64,000 bases of DNA from Hamadaea flava (GCF_024172085.1 NZ_JAMZDZ010000001.1:1612001-1676000), one strand, 5' to 3'. Positions 1 to 8,612 are shown, numbered from the stretch's first letter. Program-made: numbers and translations. Notes: generated by a model not told the origin, from the sequence alone.

Positions 1-88
1 CTCATGCCGATGCTCATGTCGAAGCCCCCCGGAACACCCGACAAACTGAGCCCTAGATTACGGGCAAATGTCCCTTCTTCGGGGCGTT

Positions 89-1561
89 TCAGGTGCGCTC
101 GGCGACCAGGTGCTCGGCCGGTTCGGTCATTGGCTCCGTCACCGGCTCGGTCACCGCTCTCCGCGTACGAGTGAATCCCCAGCCGACGAGAACCGCCGCC
201 AGCACGGTGAGCGCGAGGCTCGCGAGCGTGGTGGCCGCGCGGAACTCGGCGGTCTGGTGCGGGCTCCAGCCGGACGAGGCGATGTCGCCGGTGAACCAGG
301 CCGCGAGGATGGTGCCGACAACGGCGATGCCGACGCCGGAGGTGACCTCGGTCGCGGTGTCGGTGAGCGCGACGCCGATCGTCGTCCGGCTTTCCGGCAG
401 GCCCCGGAGCACGTTGACCGCCGCGACGACGCCGACCACGCGAATCCCCGCCGCGACGAGCACGAGGGCGAGCGCGACCCAGCCGTAGCCGCTCCGGCCG
501 AGCAGACAGTAGACGGCGAGTCCGGCGACCACGGAGACGGCGCTGAGCCAGCCGGCCCGTTCGAGACCGACACGGCGCACGAGCGGGTTGACGAAGGCGC
601 TGCCCGCGAGGAGGACCACGACCTGCGGCAGCATGCCGAGGGCGGCGAGCACGGGCGGCCAGCCCCAGTCGAGTTGGAGTTGCAGCGTGACCAGGTAGGT
701 CAGGCCCGCCGTCGCCAGCCCGGCGGCGGCCTTGAACGCCAGGCCGCTGGAGACGAGCGGATTGGCCAGCAGCGCCAGGTCGAGCAGTGGGTGGCGCGCC
801 GTACGCTCGCGGCGGACGAAGAGGACCGCGCCGGTGACGGCCGCAGTGGTGACCGCCCAGGGGACCCACGATCCGGCGCCCTCGTCGACGAACAGCGTCG
901 GCGCGAGGAGCGCGAACACGATGGTCACGGTGCCCAATGCCGCGCCCTGGACGTCGATCGGATCGCGGTGCCGGTCGGCCGGGTCGTCCGGCGCGATGCC
1001 GAACCGTACGCCGAGGATCGCGAGCGCGGCGATCGGCACATTCACCAGCAGCAGCACCTGCCACGGCGCGACCGCGAGCACCAGACCGCCCACGGTCGGG
1101 CCGATCGCCAGCCCGGCCAGGCCGACGGTCGAGATCAGCGTGGTGGCGCTGACGCGGAGGCGGTCCTCGTCGAACAGCCGGAAGGCCAGCGCCATCGAAC
1201 CTGGGGTGGTCATCGCGGCCGCGATCCCGGTCGCGACACGTACGGCGATCAGCTGTTCGGCGGTGGTGACGAACGCGGTCGCCAGGCTCGCCACGGCGAG
1301 CAGGGTCAGCCCGGCGATCATGACGCGCCGGCGGCCGAACCGGTCGGCGATCGCGCCGAAGGCCAGCATCAGCCCGCCGAACACGACGGCGTACGCGCCG
1401 GTGACCCACTGCACGGCTGTTGTGGAGGCGTGCAGGTCGCGGCCGATCGTGGGCAGCGCGACAGTCAAGATCGAGTTGTCGAGCATCTCGAAGAGGAAGA
1501 CCGCGGACAGCCCGGCCAGGGCGACCCAGGCCTCCCGGAGGGATCGAGGTGAGCGGTTCAT
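89..1561 (-). CDS. MFS drug efflux transporter (DHA2-like)
   Basis: A 490-residue inner-membrane proton-antiport exporter of the major facilitator superfamily, probably of a toxic small molecule. An N-terminal FEMLDNSILTVALPTIGRDL segment (residues about 24-43) matches the motif typical of multidrug pumps, followed by GAIADRFGRRR, the loop 2-3 signature. About 14 hydrophobic segments follow, which fits the DHA2 type. The C-terminus carries a short repeat (TEP three times) of no known function. The ATG lies 6 nt downstream of TAGACT on the minus strand, so the mRNA is probably leaderless. It is divergent from a TetR regulator across an 88-bp region with three operator copies, so it is likely the repressor's target. 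The substrate cannot be read from the sequence. Confidence 0.92.
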   Translation of the reverse strand: MNRSPRSLREAWVALAGLSAVFLFEMLDNSILTVALPTIGRDLHASTTAVQWVTGAYAVVFGGLMLAFGAIADRFGRRRVMIAGLTLLAVASLATAFVTTAEQLIAVRVATGIAAAMTTPGSMALAFRLFDEDRLRVSATTLISTVGLAGLAIGPTVGGLVLAVAPWQVLLLVNVPIAALAILGVRFGIAPDDPADRHRDPIDVQGAALGTVTIVFALLAPTLFVDEGAGSWVPWAVTTAAVTGAVLFVRRERTARHPLLDLALLANPLVSSGLAFKAAAGLATAGLTYLVTLQLQLDWGWPPVLAALGMLPQVVVLLAGSAFVNPLVRRVGLERAGWLSAVSVVAGLAVYCLLGRSGYGWVALALVLVAAGIRVVGVVAAVNVLRGLPESRTTIGVALTDTATEVTSGVGIAVVGTILAAWFTGDIASSGWSPHQTAEFRAATTLASLALTVLAAVLVGWGFTRTRRAVTEPVTEPMTEPAEHLVAERT

Positions 1562-1649
1562 GTCGCCAGTCTAGAACACCGTTCGTATTCATGCGAACGG
1601 TGTTCCTAGTTTTGCCGAACACCGTTCGCCTGTCCGCTAGACTCTCCCC
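1562..1649. promoter_or_regulatory. Divergent promoter with three GAACnnnGTTC operators
   Basis: Three copies of an 11-bp near-palindrome, GAAC-ACC-GTTC or GAAC-GGT-GTTC, lie at 1574-1584, 1595-1605 and 1617-1627. They are spaced 21-22 bp apart, about two helical turns. Copies one and two also form a larger inverted repeat (12-bp arms at 1574-1585 and 1594-1605). TAGACT boxes occur on both strands, at 1568-1573 (minus) and 1638-1643 (plus), each 6 nt from a start codon. This suggests two leaderless promoters under one repressor. Binding by the neighbouring TetR protein is inference. Confidence 0.8.
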
Positions 1650-2396
1650 ATGTCACCGACTCCGCAGGAACGGCGCGCGGCACGGCATCAGCTCGGCGCC
1701 GAGTCGAGTACGCCCAAGGCCCGGCGCGGACCGTCCGGCGGCCGGAAAGCCCCCATCACGGTCGAAACCCTCGTCGACACCGCGTTCGGCATCGTCGCCC
1801 AGGAGGGCTACGAAGCACTGACGATGCGACGGCTCGCCACCGCACTGGAGACGGGACCCTCGTCGCTGTACGCCCACGTGGTCAACAAGGAGGATCTGGA
1901 CGAGCTGCTCATCGGGCGGTTGTGCGCGGAGATCCGCCTGCCGGAGCCGGATCCCGCCGCGTGGCGCGAGCAGATCATCAGCGTCTGCACCCAGCTCCGG
2001 GACCAGTATCTGCGGTATCCGGGCGTCTCCCGGGCCGCGTTCGCCGCCGCGCCGTCCAACTTGGAGACGCTGCGGGTCGCCGAGGGCATGCTGGCCATCC
2101 TGCTCGCGGGCGGGGTCGAGCCGCAGACGGCCGCCTGGGCGATCGATGCGCTGCTGCTCTACGTCAACGCGTACAGCTTGGAGGTCTCGCTGGTCGACCG
2201 GCGGGTGAGCCGCAGTGACGACAACTGGGTAGTCGGCCGGGACGAGCTGCTGCGCCGGTTCGCCGACCTGCCGGACTCCTTCCCGCAGACCAAGCGGTAC
2301 GCCGCTGAGCTGACCGCTGGAACGGTCGACGACCGGTTCCGCTTCACCCTCGGCCTGATGATCGACGGCCTCTCCAAGGATGAACGAAATAGGTAG
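1650..2396 (+). CDS. TetR family transcriptional repressor
   Basis: A 248-residue DNA-binding regulator. After a basic 30-residue N-terminal tail comes a TetR helix-turn-helix (about residues 32-75: ITVETLVDTAFGIVAQEGYE, then MRRLATAL and SSLYAHVVNKEDL). The C-terminal two thirds form the ligand-binding and dimer domain and resemble the TetR-C family that controls drug pumps. ATG at 1650 is chosen because a TAGACT -10 box ends 6 nt before it and no ribosome binding site is visible, which fits leaderless translation. It probably represses both itself and the divergent MFS exporter through the three GAACnnnGTTC sites between them. The inducer is unknown. Confidence 0.92.
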   Translation: MSPTPQERRAARHQLGAESSTPKARRGPSGGRKAPITVETLVDTAFGIVAQEGYEALTMRRLATALETGPSSLYAHVVNKEDLDELLIGRLCAEIRLPEPDPAAWREQIISVCTQLRDQYLRYPGVSRAAFAAAPSNLETLRVAEGMLAILLAGGVEPQTAAWAIDALLLYVNAYSLEVSLVDRRVSRSDDNWVVGRDELLRRFADLPDSFPQTKRYAAELTAGTVDDRFRFTLGLMIDGLSKDERNR

Positions 2397-2431
2397 TTTG
2401 AGCCGGTATCTGCCCGGGTAGCCGCTCAGGC

Positions 2432-3670
2432 ATGACCACACCGCTGCGCCTGGCGTTGATCTCCGAACACGCCAACCCGATGGCCCCGCCCGGCGGCGTG
2501 GACGCCGGCGGCCAGAACGTCCACGTCGAGGCGCTGGCCACCGCGCTGGGGCGGCGCGGCCACGAGGTCACGGTCTACACCCGACGCGACGGTCCCCACC
2601 TGCCGGAGACCATGACCGCGCCAGGCGGCTTCCGGGTGGTGCACGTCCCCGCCGGCCCCGCCGAACGCATCCCGAGAGACGCCCTGCTGCCGTTCATGGG
2701 CGAATTCGGCCGCCGCCTCGCCGAGCGATGGTCCGTCGACGCCCCGGACGTCGTGCACGCGCACTTCTGGATGAGCGGCGTCGCCGCGCTGGAGGCCGCG
2801 AAGGTACGCCTGAGCGAGCCGATTCCGCTGGTGGCCACGTTCCACGCGCTCGGCACGGTCAAGCGCCGCATGCAGGGCGCCGCCGACACCAGCCCGGCAG
2901 ACCGGGTCGGCTTGGAGACCATGGTCGCCACCAGCGCCGACCGCGTCATCGCGCAGAGCGCCGACGAAGTCGCGGAACTCCGGCGCGTAGGCGTACGCCG
3001 GAAGCGGATCGCCGTCGTCCCGTCGGGTGTGGACACCGAGCACTTCCGTCCGGCCGACGGCGAACCGGCGGCGCGCACGGACGGGCCGCACGCCCGGCTG
3101 CTGAGCGTCGGCCGGCTCGTGCCCCGCAAGGGGTACGCCGACATCATCCGCGCGCTGCGGACGGTGCCCGACGCCGAACTCCTCATCGCCGGCGGTCCGG
3201 CCCAAGGGCATCTCGGCCGCGACCCGGAGGCTCGGCGGCTGGTGGAGGCGGCGATCGAGGCGGGCGTCGGCGACCGGCTGCGGCTGCTCGGCGCGGTGGA
3301 CCGCTGGCGGATGCCGGCCCTGTACCAGGCCGTCGACGTCGTCGTCTGCGCTCCGGCGTACGAGCCGTTCGGGATGACTCCGCTGGAGGCGATGGCCTGC
3401 GGCACCCCGGTCGTCGCGTACGCCGTCGGCGGATTGACCGACTCGGTGGTCCACGGCGCGTCCGGGCTGCTCGTCGAACCCGGCAACGTGCCCCGGCTGG
3501 CGGGCGCGATCCGGCAGCTGCTCGACGACGAACCACTGCGGTACGCGTACGCGGCGGACGGTCTACGACGCGTACGCGGGCGGTATCCGTGGACGCGGAT
3601 CGCCGGGCAGGTCGAAGCGGTCTACCGATCGGTGCGAGTCTCCGAAGACAGCCTGGCCACCGCGAGGTGA
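2432..3670 (+). CDS. GT4 family glycosyltransferase
   Basis: A 412-residue cytoplasmic glycosyltransferase of the GT-B fold, family GT4 (the MshA/sucrose-synthase-like group). The N-terminal Rossmann half starts with the nucleotide-sugar enzyme pattern PPGGVDAGGQNVHVEALA (about residues 17-34), which positions the acceptor and phosphate groups. The C-terminal half has SVGRLVPRKG (start of the donor domain) and EPFGMTPLEAMACGTPVVA, the E-x7-E donor-binding motif. The acceptor is unknown: MshA itself uses inositol phosphate and UDP-GlcNAc, but no mycothiol genes are nearby. The gene stands alone on the plus strand, 36 bp after tetR, so cotranscription with the regulator is possible. Confidence 0.88.
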   Translation: MTTPLRLALISEHANPMAPPGGVDAGGQNVHVEALATALGRRGHEVTVYTRRDGPHLPETMTAPGGFRVVHVPAGPAERIPRDALLPFMGEFGRRLAERWSVDAPDVVHAHFWMSGVAALEAAKVRLSEPIPLVATFHALGTVKRRMQGAADTSPADRVGLETMVATSADRVIAQSADEVAELRRVGVRRKRIAVVPSGVDTEHFRPADGEPAARTDGPHARLLSVGRLVPRKGYADIIRALRTVPDAELLIAGGPAQGHLGRDPEARRLVEAAIEAGVGDRLRLLGAVDRWRMPALYQAVDVVVCAPAYEPFGMTPLEAMACGTPVVAYAVGGLTDSVVHGASGLLVEPGNVPRLAGAIRQLLDDEPLRYAYAADGLRRVRGRYPWTRIAGQVEAVYRSVRVSEDSLATAR

Positions 3671-3719
3671 TCGGCACCACGCTTCGGTTGTCGGCATTCG
3701 AGGTTTAGGGATTCAAGGC

Positions 3720-3745
3720 GATTTGGTGCTCTTCCCGATGGGTAC
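3720..3745 (+). promoter_or_regulatory. Sigma-B-type promoter (GATT-N16-GGGTAC)
   Basis: GATT at 3720-3723 and GGGTAC at 3740-3745, 16 bp apart, match the GNNT-N14-16-GGGTAY consensus known for actinobacterial sigma-B-like stress factors. It lies about 50 bp before the STAS/HATPase gene. The same spacing occurs at 7585-7610. Confidence 0.6.
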
Positions 3746-3798
3746 AGGACTTGCGTAACAAGCCCAGCCACCTCCGGGCGGCCCGGCCGGATCGGGTG

Positions 3799-4575
3799 AT
3801 GACAACGACCCTGACGACGGTGACTCGACAGAACGTGCGGACCGGTGTCTACGAACTCCGGCCCATGGGCTCGCTCGACCTCGCCGGCGCCGCGTCGCTC
3901 CGCCGATCCGTCTTGAAGGTGCTGCCGGAACAGCCCCGGGCGCTGCTGCTCGGACTGGATGGAGTGGACGTCGGCAACCCGGTCAACCTGGCCGTCCTGC
4001 CCAGCCTCGACAAGCGCGCGATGCTCGACTGCGGCATCCGCCTCCAGTGCTACGCCGACCCCACGTCGGAGACCGGTCGTCTGATTCACGAGGGCATCGG
4101 ATGGCGTGTCGCCCTGCATGCCGATCGCACGGCGGCGTTGGCGACGGCCGATCGGAAGACCGCCGGCTCGCATCGGGCGTACCGGCATCTGGAGCCCGGT
4201 CCGGACGCGGTCCGGCAAGCCCGGGCGATCACCCTCGACTGCTGCCGCCGCTGGGACCTCCCCCACGTCGCCGACACCGCCCAGCTCATCGTCTCCGAAC
4301 TGGTCACCAACGCGGTCCAGCACGCTCAGACCGAGATGGACCTGGTCCTCACTCATCGTGGGCCACGCCTGCACCTACAGGTACGCGACACCGCCTACGC
4401 CCCGGCGCTGTTCCCGATCGAGCCGTTCACCAGTCTCGTCTACCGAGTCGGCGACGACCGGATCGGCGGGCGCGGCCTCATGCTCGTCGCGATGCTCTCG
4501 ACCGCTTGCGGCACGAATGTCGGAACCAACGCGAAGACCGTGTGGGCTACGTTGCAAGTACGCCCGGCGGCCTAA
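3799..4575 (+). CDS. STAS-HATPase fusion, anti-sigma regulatory protein
   Basis: About 258 residues. The N-terminal 100 residues look like a STAS (anti-sigma antagonist) fold; the position of the usual DSSG phosphorylation loop reads DVGNPVN, so no phosphoacceptor serine is visible there. The C-terminal half is a GHKL/HATPase anti-sigma kinase-like domain: N-box ELVTNAVQHA and G2 box GGRGLMLVAML. The usual DxGxG is degraded to DTAYAP, so kinase activity is uncertain. It probably binds a sigma factor or STAS partner in the cytoplasm. The reading frame opens at TTG 3751; ATG 3799 (or the adjacent GTG 3796) is preferred because it follows the sigma-B-type promoter. It overlaps the convergent cheR end by 4 bp. 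Confidence 0.75.
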   Translation: MTTTLTTVTRQNVRTGVYELRPMGSLDLAGAASLRRSVLKVLPEQPRALLLGLDGVDVGNPVNLAVLPSLDKRAMLDCGIRLQCYADPTSETGRLIHEGIGWRVALHADRTAALATADRKTAGSHRAYRHLEPGPDAVRQARAITLDCCRRWDLPHVADTAQLIVSELVTNAVQHAQTEMDLVLTHRGPRLHLQVRDTAYAPALFPIEPFTSLVYRVGDDRIGGRGLMLVAMLSTACGTNVGTNAKTVWATLQVRPAA

Positions 4576-6431
4576 CCACCGTTGAAATGATCCGACTCCA
4601 TCACGAGAATGGCTCCGATCACCTCCGCGGCGCTGGACACCAGCGGGGTGCAGACGACGCGTACCTCGATCTGCCGGCCCCGCCGGTTGACCGCGGGCAG
4701 CTGAGTCTCCTGCGGCTGAGGCTCGCCGTTGAGGACCTTGCGGATCGCCGGGCGGAGTTGTTCGACCGGCAGCCCGATGTCGAGGTTGAGGAAGTGCTCG
4801 CCGATCGCCTCCTCCTTTCGCAGCCCCCAGAGATCCTCAGCGCGCCGGTTCCAGACCTGCACCACGAGGTCCCGGCTGAGCACGGTGACCCCCGCCCGGA
4901 GGCTGGTCAGCACGGCCTCCAGGAACAGGTTCGCCTCGTCCAGCTCGTTGGTGCTCGAGCGGAGCTGGTCGTTGATGCTCTGCAGCTCGTCGTTGGTGGA
5001 CTGAAGCTCCTCGTTCATCGTCTCCAGTTCCTCGTTGGTGGACTGAAGCTCCTCGTTGGTCGTCTCCAGCTCCTCCACCGTGGACTGGAGTTCCTCGTTC
5101 GTGGTCTCCAGCTCCTCGTTGGTCGACTGCAACTCCTCGTACGCCGTCTCCAGCTGCCGGTTGGCGTGTTCGAGGTCTTCCTGCAACCGCCGGGCCCCGG
5201 TCACGTCGTGGAAGACCAGCGCGGTGCCGAGCAACCCGCCGTCGGCGTCGACGAGCGGATGAAGCTGAACCTCCAGGTGCACCGAATCGCCGGGGCCACG
5301 CATGTACTCGACGTCGCCGGCGCGCGTCATCCGGCGCTCCACCTGCGTCTGCTCGATGAATCGGCGCAGTTCCAGGGGCCGATAGGAGACGTCGAGGTCC
5401 CGGAACGGCCGGCCGATGTCCCGGCTGGTCACCCCGAACAGCGCCTCGGCCTGCCGGTTCGCCAGCGCGACCAGCCCGTCCGCGGTCACCACGATCTGCG
5501 CCACCGGGCTGGCCTGGAACGCCTCGTTGCGCAGCTGGTCGATCGGCCCGACCTCGGCCCGCACCGGGACGTGCGGGACGTCGACGAGCATCGCGCCATT
5601 GGTCTGCAAGAACCGCGGCACCTTGCGGAACACCCGGCGCTTCAAGTCGATCGGCGCGAACAGGCTCGTGTGGCTCAGCAGCATCTCAGCCTTGCCCAGG
5701 AAGAGCACGCCGCCCTCGCCGAGCGCGAAGTGGAACCGGGACAGGATGCGCGCCTGCGTCTCGGCGTTGAAGTACATCAGGGTGTTCCGGCAGACCAGCA
5801 GGTCGATCCGGGAGATCGGGGCGTCCTGGATCAGGTCGTTGCGCCCGAAGATCACCGACCGTCGGAGGTCCTTGCGGAAGACGTACCGCCCGCCGGTCAC
5901 CTCGAAGTAGCGCTCTACCAGCTCGGGCGGAAGGGCGCTCACGTCCTTCTCGGTGTAGCTGGCCTGACGCGCCTGGGCCAGGCCCTCCTCGTCGACGTCG
6001 GTCGCGTAGATCTTGACCCGTTGCCGGAACTCGTCCGGTCCGAGCACCTCGGCCAGCATGATCGCCAGCGTGTACGCCTCCTCGCCGGAGGCGCAGCCGG
6101 CGCTCCAGACGCGTACGGGAGAGTCGGCGGCCTTGGTCAGCAGCAGCGGGCGAACGACCTCGTTGCGCAGGAACTCCCACGAGTCGGCGTCGCGGAAGAA
6201 CCCGGTGACATTGATCAAGATAGTGTTGAACAACGCCGTGAACTCGTCCGGATGCAGCTCCAGGTAGTCCTGATACTCGCCGTAGTCCTCGATGTCGACC
6301 TGCGTCATCCGCCGGCCGACCCGGCGCATCAGACTGGACCGCTTGTAGCCGGTGAAGTCGAAGCCGCGAGCGTCCTTCAGATACGTCAGCAGCGCTTCGA
6401 ACTGGGGATCTGCCTGGATCATCATCGCCAA
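4572..6431 (-). CDS. CheR-type methyltransferase with coiled coil and PAS domains
   Basis: A 619-residue cytoplasmic signalling protein. Residues about 10-270 are a CheR methyltransferase: the all-helical N-domain, then WSAGCASGEEAYTLAI (SAM-binding motif), YATDVDEEGL, and DLLVCRNTLMYF. A PAS domain follows (about 290-415). Next is a long glutamate-rich coiled coil (about 418-496) built from repeats of ELQSTNEELETTNEEL, then a second PAS domain (about 500-610). This arrangement is like the CheB/CheR hybrid sensors, but CheB is a separate gene just upstream (77-bp gap, same strand). The coil is a likely dimer and signalling rod. No chemoreceptors or flagellar genes are nearby, so a non-chemotaxis role is likely. 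Its start is ATG 6431; in-frame ATGs follow. Confidence 0.9.
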   Translation of the reverse strand: MAMMIQADPQFEALLTYLKDARGFDFTGYKRSSLMRRVGRRMTQVDIEDYGEYQDYLELHPDEFTALFNTILINVTGFFRDADSWEFLRNEVVRPLLLTKAADSPVRVWSAGCASGEEAYTLAIMLAEVLGPDEFRQRVKIYATDVDEEGLAQARQASYTEKDVSALPPELVERYFEVTGGRYVFRKDLRRSVIFGRNDLIQDAPISRIDLLVCRNTLMYFNAETQARILSRFHFALGEGGVLFLGKAEMLLSHTSLFAPIDLKRRVFRKVPRFLQTNGAMLVDVPHVPVRAEVGPIDQLRNEAFQASPVAQIVVTADGLVALANRQAEALFGVTSRDIGRPFRDLDVSYRPLELRRFIEQTQVERRMTRAGDVEYMRGPGDSVHLEVQLHPLVDADGGLLGTALVFHDVTGARRLQEDLEHANRQLETAYEELQSTNEELETTNEELQSTVEELETTNEELQSTNEELETMNEELQSTNDELQSINDQLRSSTNELDEANLFLEAVLTSLRAGVTVLSRDLVVQVWNRRAEDLWGLRKEEAIGEHFLNLDIGLPVEQLRPAIRKVLNGEPQPQETQLPAVNRRGRQIEVRVVCTPLVSSAAEVIGAILVMESDHFNGG

Positions 6432-6458
6432 CGCCCTTCGGGCATACGCCTTACGCCC

Positions 6459-6471
6459 GAGTACCGTACTC
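6459..6471. promoter_or_regulatory. Perfect 13-bp palindrome upstream of cheR-like gene
   Basis: GAGTAC-C-GTACTC sits 28-40 bp upstream of the CheR-like start. It could be an operator. No clear -10/-35 pair was recognised, so this is only a candidate site. Confidence 0.3.
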
Positions 6472-6508
6472 CATCGACCGGGCCGCGCGCCCTAGCCTGA
6501 CGTACGCG

Positions 6509-7522
6509 TCATTCGGTCGATTGCACCGCAGGCCCGTCGGTAGTCGCACCTATCTCCTCGATCAGTCCTTTGATCAGCTCAGCGGCCTGGTCCGCGTCCT
6601 GCGCCATCGTCTCGAATCGGCCGACGGCGAACCGGCTGCTCATCCGTTCCTCGAGCGCGCCGGCCATCTGACGGCTCAAGGCCGACTTCTCCGACAGCGA
6701 CCGCAGTGCCATCCACAGCGCGCTCTCCAACGCCGCCGACTGCTCCTCCAGCAGGCTCTCCGGCGACCATGCGTGGCCGACCCGGCACCGGTAGCGCGGA
6801 ATCGGCTCACCGCTCACCTCATACAGCGCACCGCCGCAGGCGGGGCAGCCGTAGGTGGCCGGCGAACCCAGCTCGCTCGCCCCGTCCGGGACGGAACTCG
6901 ACACGTCCACCTCGGCATCCAGCAGCGGATCCTGCCCTGGCACGAAGGGCGGCGCCGGTTGGCGTACCACCTCGCCGAGCAGGGGCCCGATCTTGCCGAT
7001 CGGCAGCACATGATCCACTTCACACGCATTCATCGCCGCACGCGGCATCGCCGGGTACGCGGCGTCGGCCGGGTCCTGGACCACGGTGATCCCGCCGAGC
7101 TGCGAAACGACGGCCAACCCCGACGCGCCGTCGTCTCGCGTACCGGAGAGGACGACGCCGACGACACGCGGGCCGAAACTTCGCGCCGCGGACCGGAAGA
7201 GCGGGTCGATCGCGGGCCGGTGACCGTTCTCCGAAGGGCCTCGCGAGAGCCGGATGCGATTATCCAGAATGAGCAGATGCCGATCGACGACCGCGACGTA
7301 GACACGACCGTGCCGCAGCATCTCCCCATCCACCGCGGGCCGGACCGGCAGACTGCAGGCGCGGGCGAGAATCGACGCGAGCGCGCTCGGCGCCGACCGG
7401 GGCACGTGCAGCACGATCAGGACGGCCGCGGGCAGATCGCCGGGCAATCCGGCGACGAGCGCCCTCAGGGCCTCGACCCCGCCGGCCGACGCCCCGACGA
7501 CCACCACGTCGCGATGCGCCAC
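6509..7522 (-). CDS. CheB-type methylesterase without receiver domain
   Basis: A 337-residue protein whose first 180 residues are a CheB catalytic domain. The catalytic triad is readable: Ser12 in GASAGGVEAL, His39 in VLHVPRSAPS, and Asp131 in LSGTRDDGASG. There is no N-terminal receiver domain, so it is not controlled by phosphorylation of a fused REC module. The C-terminal part has a possible zinc ribbon (CPACGG and YRCRVGHAWS, about residues 220-250), followed by a helical tail (about 260-325). It starts at GTG 7522. It lies in tandem with the CheR-like gene and is probably cotranscribed. The pair should control methylation of an unidentified partner, perhaps in the sigma-B-type stress network around it. 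Confidence 0.88.
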   Translation of the reverse strand: MAHRDVVVVGASAGGVEALRALVAGLPGDLPAAVLIVLHVPRSAPSALASILARACSLPVRPAVDGEMLRHGRVYVAVVDRHLLILDNRIRLSRGPSENGHRPAIDPLFRSAARSFGPRVVGVVLSGTRDDGASGLAVVSQLGGITVVQDPADAAYPAMPRAAMNACEVDHVLPIGKIGPLLGEVVRQPAPPFVPGQDPLLDAEVDVSSSVPDGASELGSPATYGCPACGGALYEVSGEPIPRYRCRVGHAWSPESLLEEQSAALESALWMALRSLSEKSALSRQMAGALEERMSSRFAVGRFETMAQDADQAAELIKGLIEEIGATTDGPAVQSTE

Positions 7523-7584
7523 ACTTCAAACTCTAGGGCTTGGTCACCCGATACGCGATCCGTGACACCGGTTCTGACAGATGC

Positions 7585-7610
7585 GATTCGCCGGCGCCTG
7601 AGATGGGTAC
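7585..7610 (+). promoter_or_regulatory. Sigma-B-type promoter (GATT-N16-GGGTAC)
   Basis: GATT at 7585-7588 and GGGTAC at 7605-7610, with a 16-bp spacer, the same elements as at 3720-3745. It lies about 108 bp upstream of the STAS gene at 7718. Confidence 0.65.
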
Positions 7611-7717
7611 GGCAGAGCGCCCATCGCTGAAACTCCCGGATTTCCAGGACTTCCGGAAAAACGGACATTGTACGCGTCGGGGACCGACAACGGAGGCTGG
7701 GACGATGGAGGCGGATA

Positions 7718-8074
7718 GTGACGCCGAGCGATTTCGAGGCGTGGTCCGTCACTGAACCGGGCGGCGAGGTGACCGTGTTCCTTCGGGGCGAGCTGGACCT
7801 GCCCGCCGGCGGACGGGCGAGGCAGGCGTTGCTGAGCGCGATCACCCGGGACGGCGGCCACCTGACCGTGGACGTCTCCCAGCTCTCCTTCATCGACGCG
7901 GCCGGCGTACGCGGCCTGATGACCGCTCAGCTCGCGGCGGAGGCCGCCGGGCAGCCGATGCGCGTCGTCGGCGCCCAGGGCATCGTCGCGACCGTGCTAC
8001 GTCTGCTGCACTTCATCGACGCCGAGGATTCCCCACTGCCGGCGCAGCCGTCAGCCGGCCGGCGCGTGGTTTAG
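7718..8074 (+). CDS. STAS domain protein (anti-sigma factor antagonist-like)
   Basis: A 118-residue single-domain cytoplasmic protein of the SpoIIAA/RsbV type, which normally frees a sigma factor by binding its anti-sigma kinase. VTVFLRGELDLPAGGRARQAL is the typical first strand and helix. The phosphorylation loop reads FIDAAGVRGL (about residues 58-67): alanine stands where the phosphorylated serine of DSSG normally is, so this antagonist should not be switched off by phosphorylation at that site. The start is GTG 7718 with GGAGG 7-11 bp before it. Its stop overlaps the stop of the convergent gene on TTAG at 8071-8074. A sigma-B-type promoter is upstream. Confidence 0.85.
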   Translation: MTPSDFEAWSVTEPGGEVTVFLRGELDLPAGGRARQALLSAITRDGGHLTVDVSQLSFIDAAGVRGLMTAQLAAEAAGQPMRVVGAQGIVATVLRLLHFIDAEDSPLPAQPSAGRRVV

Positions 8075-8565
8075 CCGGGTGGGTGGATGACTTCGTCCAC
8101 CCGGCGCCGATAGTCGGGATCGGTGCGGTAGACGAGCAGCATCGCCCGGATCCGCGCGGCGGCGGCGACGCCGTCGGACATGCCGAACTGCTTGAGCGCC
8201 AGGTCCTCGTCCTCGCTCAGGCCGACCGTCAGCCGCTCGGATCGCTTCGCGCCGGTCGCCGAACCGTTGGCCGAGCCGTTGGTTGCGGACGACCGGACCG
8301 GCGCCGTCGAATGGCCTGGACTGGTCGCCGCCACCGCGAAGCCTCGCAGGTAATCGCGACCATGCCGGGTGGACAGCGCCCGGAGGACGGCCTTCAGCAG
8401 GCCGGCCGAATCGGCGGCGCGCTGATGCCACCGTCGGCCGTCCTCAGTGCCGAGCCACGCACGGGCCATGCGGGCTCCGGCTTCGAAGTCGTCGCCGGCC
8501 GACCGGCCGGGCTGTCCATCGGAGCCGCGTCGAGGCGGCGACGCCGAATTCCTGGGGGTCGTCAT
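8071..8565 (-). CDS. Hypothetical protein with possible RHH-like C-terminus
   Basis: A 164-residue protein that I do not recognise. The first 30 residues are basic and disordered. Residues about 30-75 are helical (FEAGARMARAWLGTEDGRRW). A Ser/Thr/Asn-rich linker follows. The last 55 residues (SERLTVGLSEDEDLALKQFG, then helices) have the strand-helix-helix look of a ribbon-helix-helix or related DNA-binding module; this is inference. The promoter on the minus strand has GTTT-N16-GGGTAG, the sigma-B-type pattern, so it probably belongs to the same regulon as the STAS genes on either side. The start is ATG 8565. Confidence 0.6.
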   Translation of the reverse strand: MTTPRNSASPPRRGSDGQPGRSAGDDFEAGARMARAWLGTEDGRRWHQRAADSAGLLKAVLRALSTRHGRDYLRGFAVAATSPGHSTAPVRSSATNGSANGSATGAKRSERLTVGLSEDEDLALKQFGMSDGVAAAARIRAMLLVYRTDPDYRRRVDEVIHPPG

Positions 8566-8576
8566 GCCCAGGTGCG

Positions 8577-8602
8577 CTACCCCTAGCTGATCTTCTCAAA
8601 AC
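8577..8602 (-). promoter_or_regulatory. Sigma-B-type promoter candidate, minus strand
   Basis: On the minus strand GTTT (8602-8599) and GGGTAG (8582-8577) are 16 bp apart. The last base is G instead of the consensus C/T. It lies 12 bp upstream of the ATG at 8565. Confidence 0.45.
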
Positions 8603-8612
8603 CTCCTGACCG

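Noticed and set aside
1-88. Weak hairpin around 65-90 as a terminator of the MFS gene
   Set aside because: Two mismatches in a nine-base stem; not better than random for this GC content.
4930-5175. Repetitive DNA that could be read as a tandem repeat or CRISPR-like array
   Set aside because: The repeats encode the regular ELQSTNEELETTNEEL coiled coil of the CheR protein and have no spacers.
4047-6500. An 817-codon plus-strand frame across the CheR region
   Set aside because: It is the antisense shadow of the CheR-coil-PAS gene, produced by high GC3; its product has no motif, while the minus strand has clear CheR motifs.
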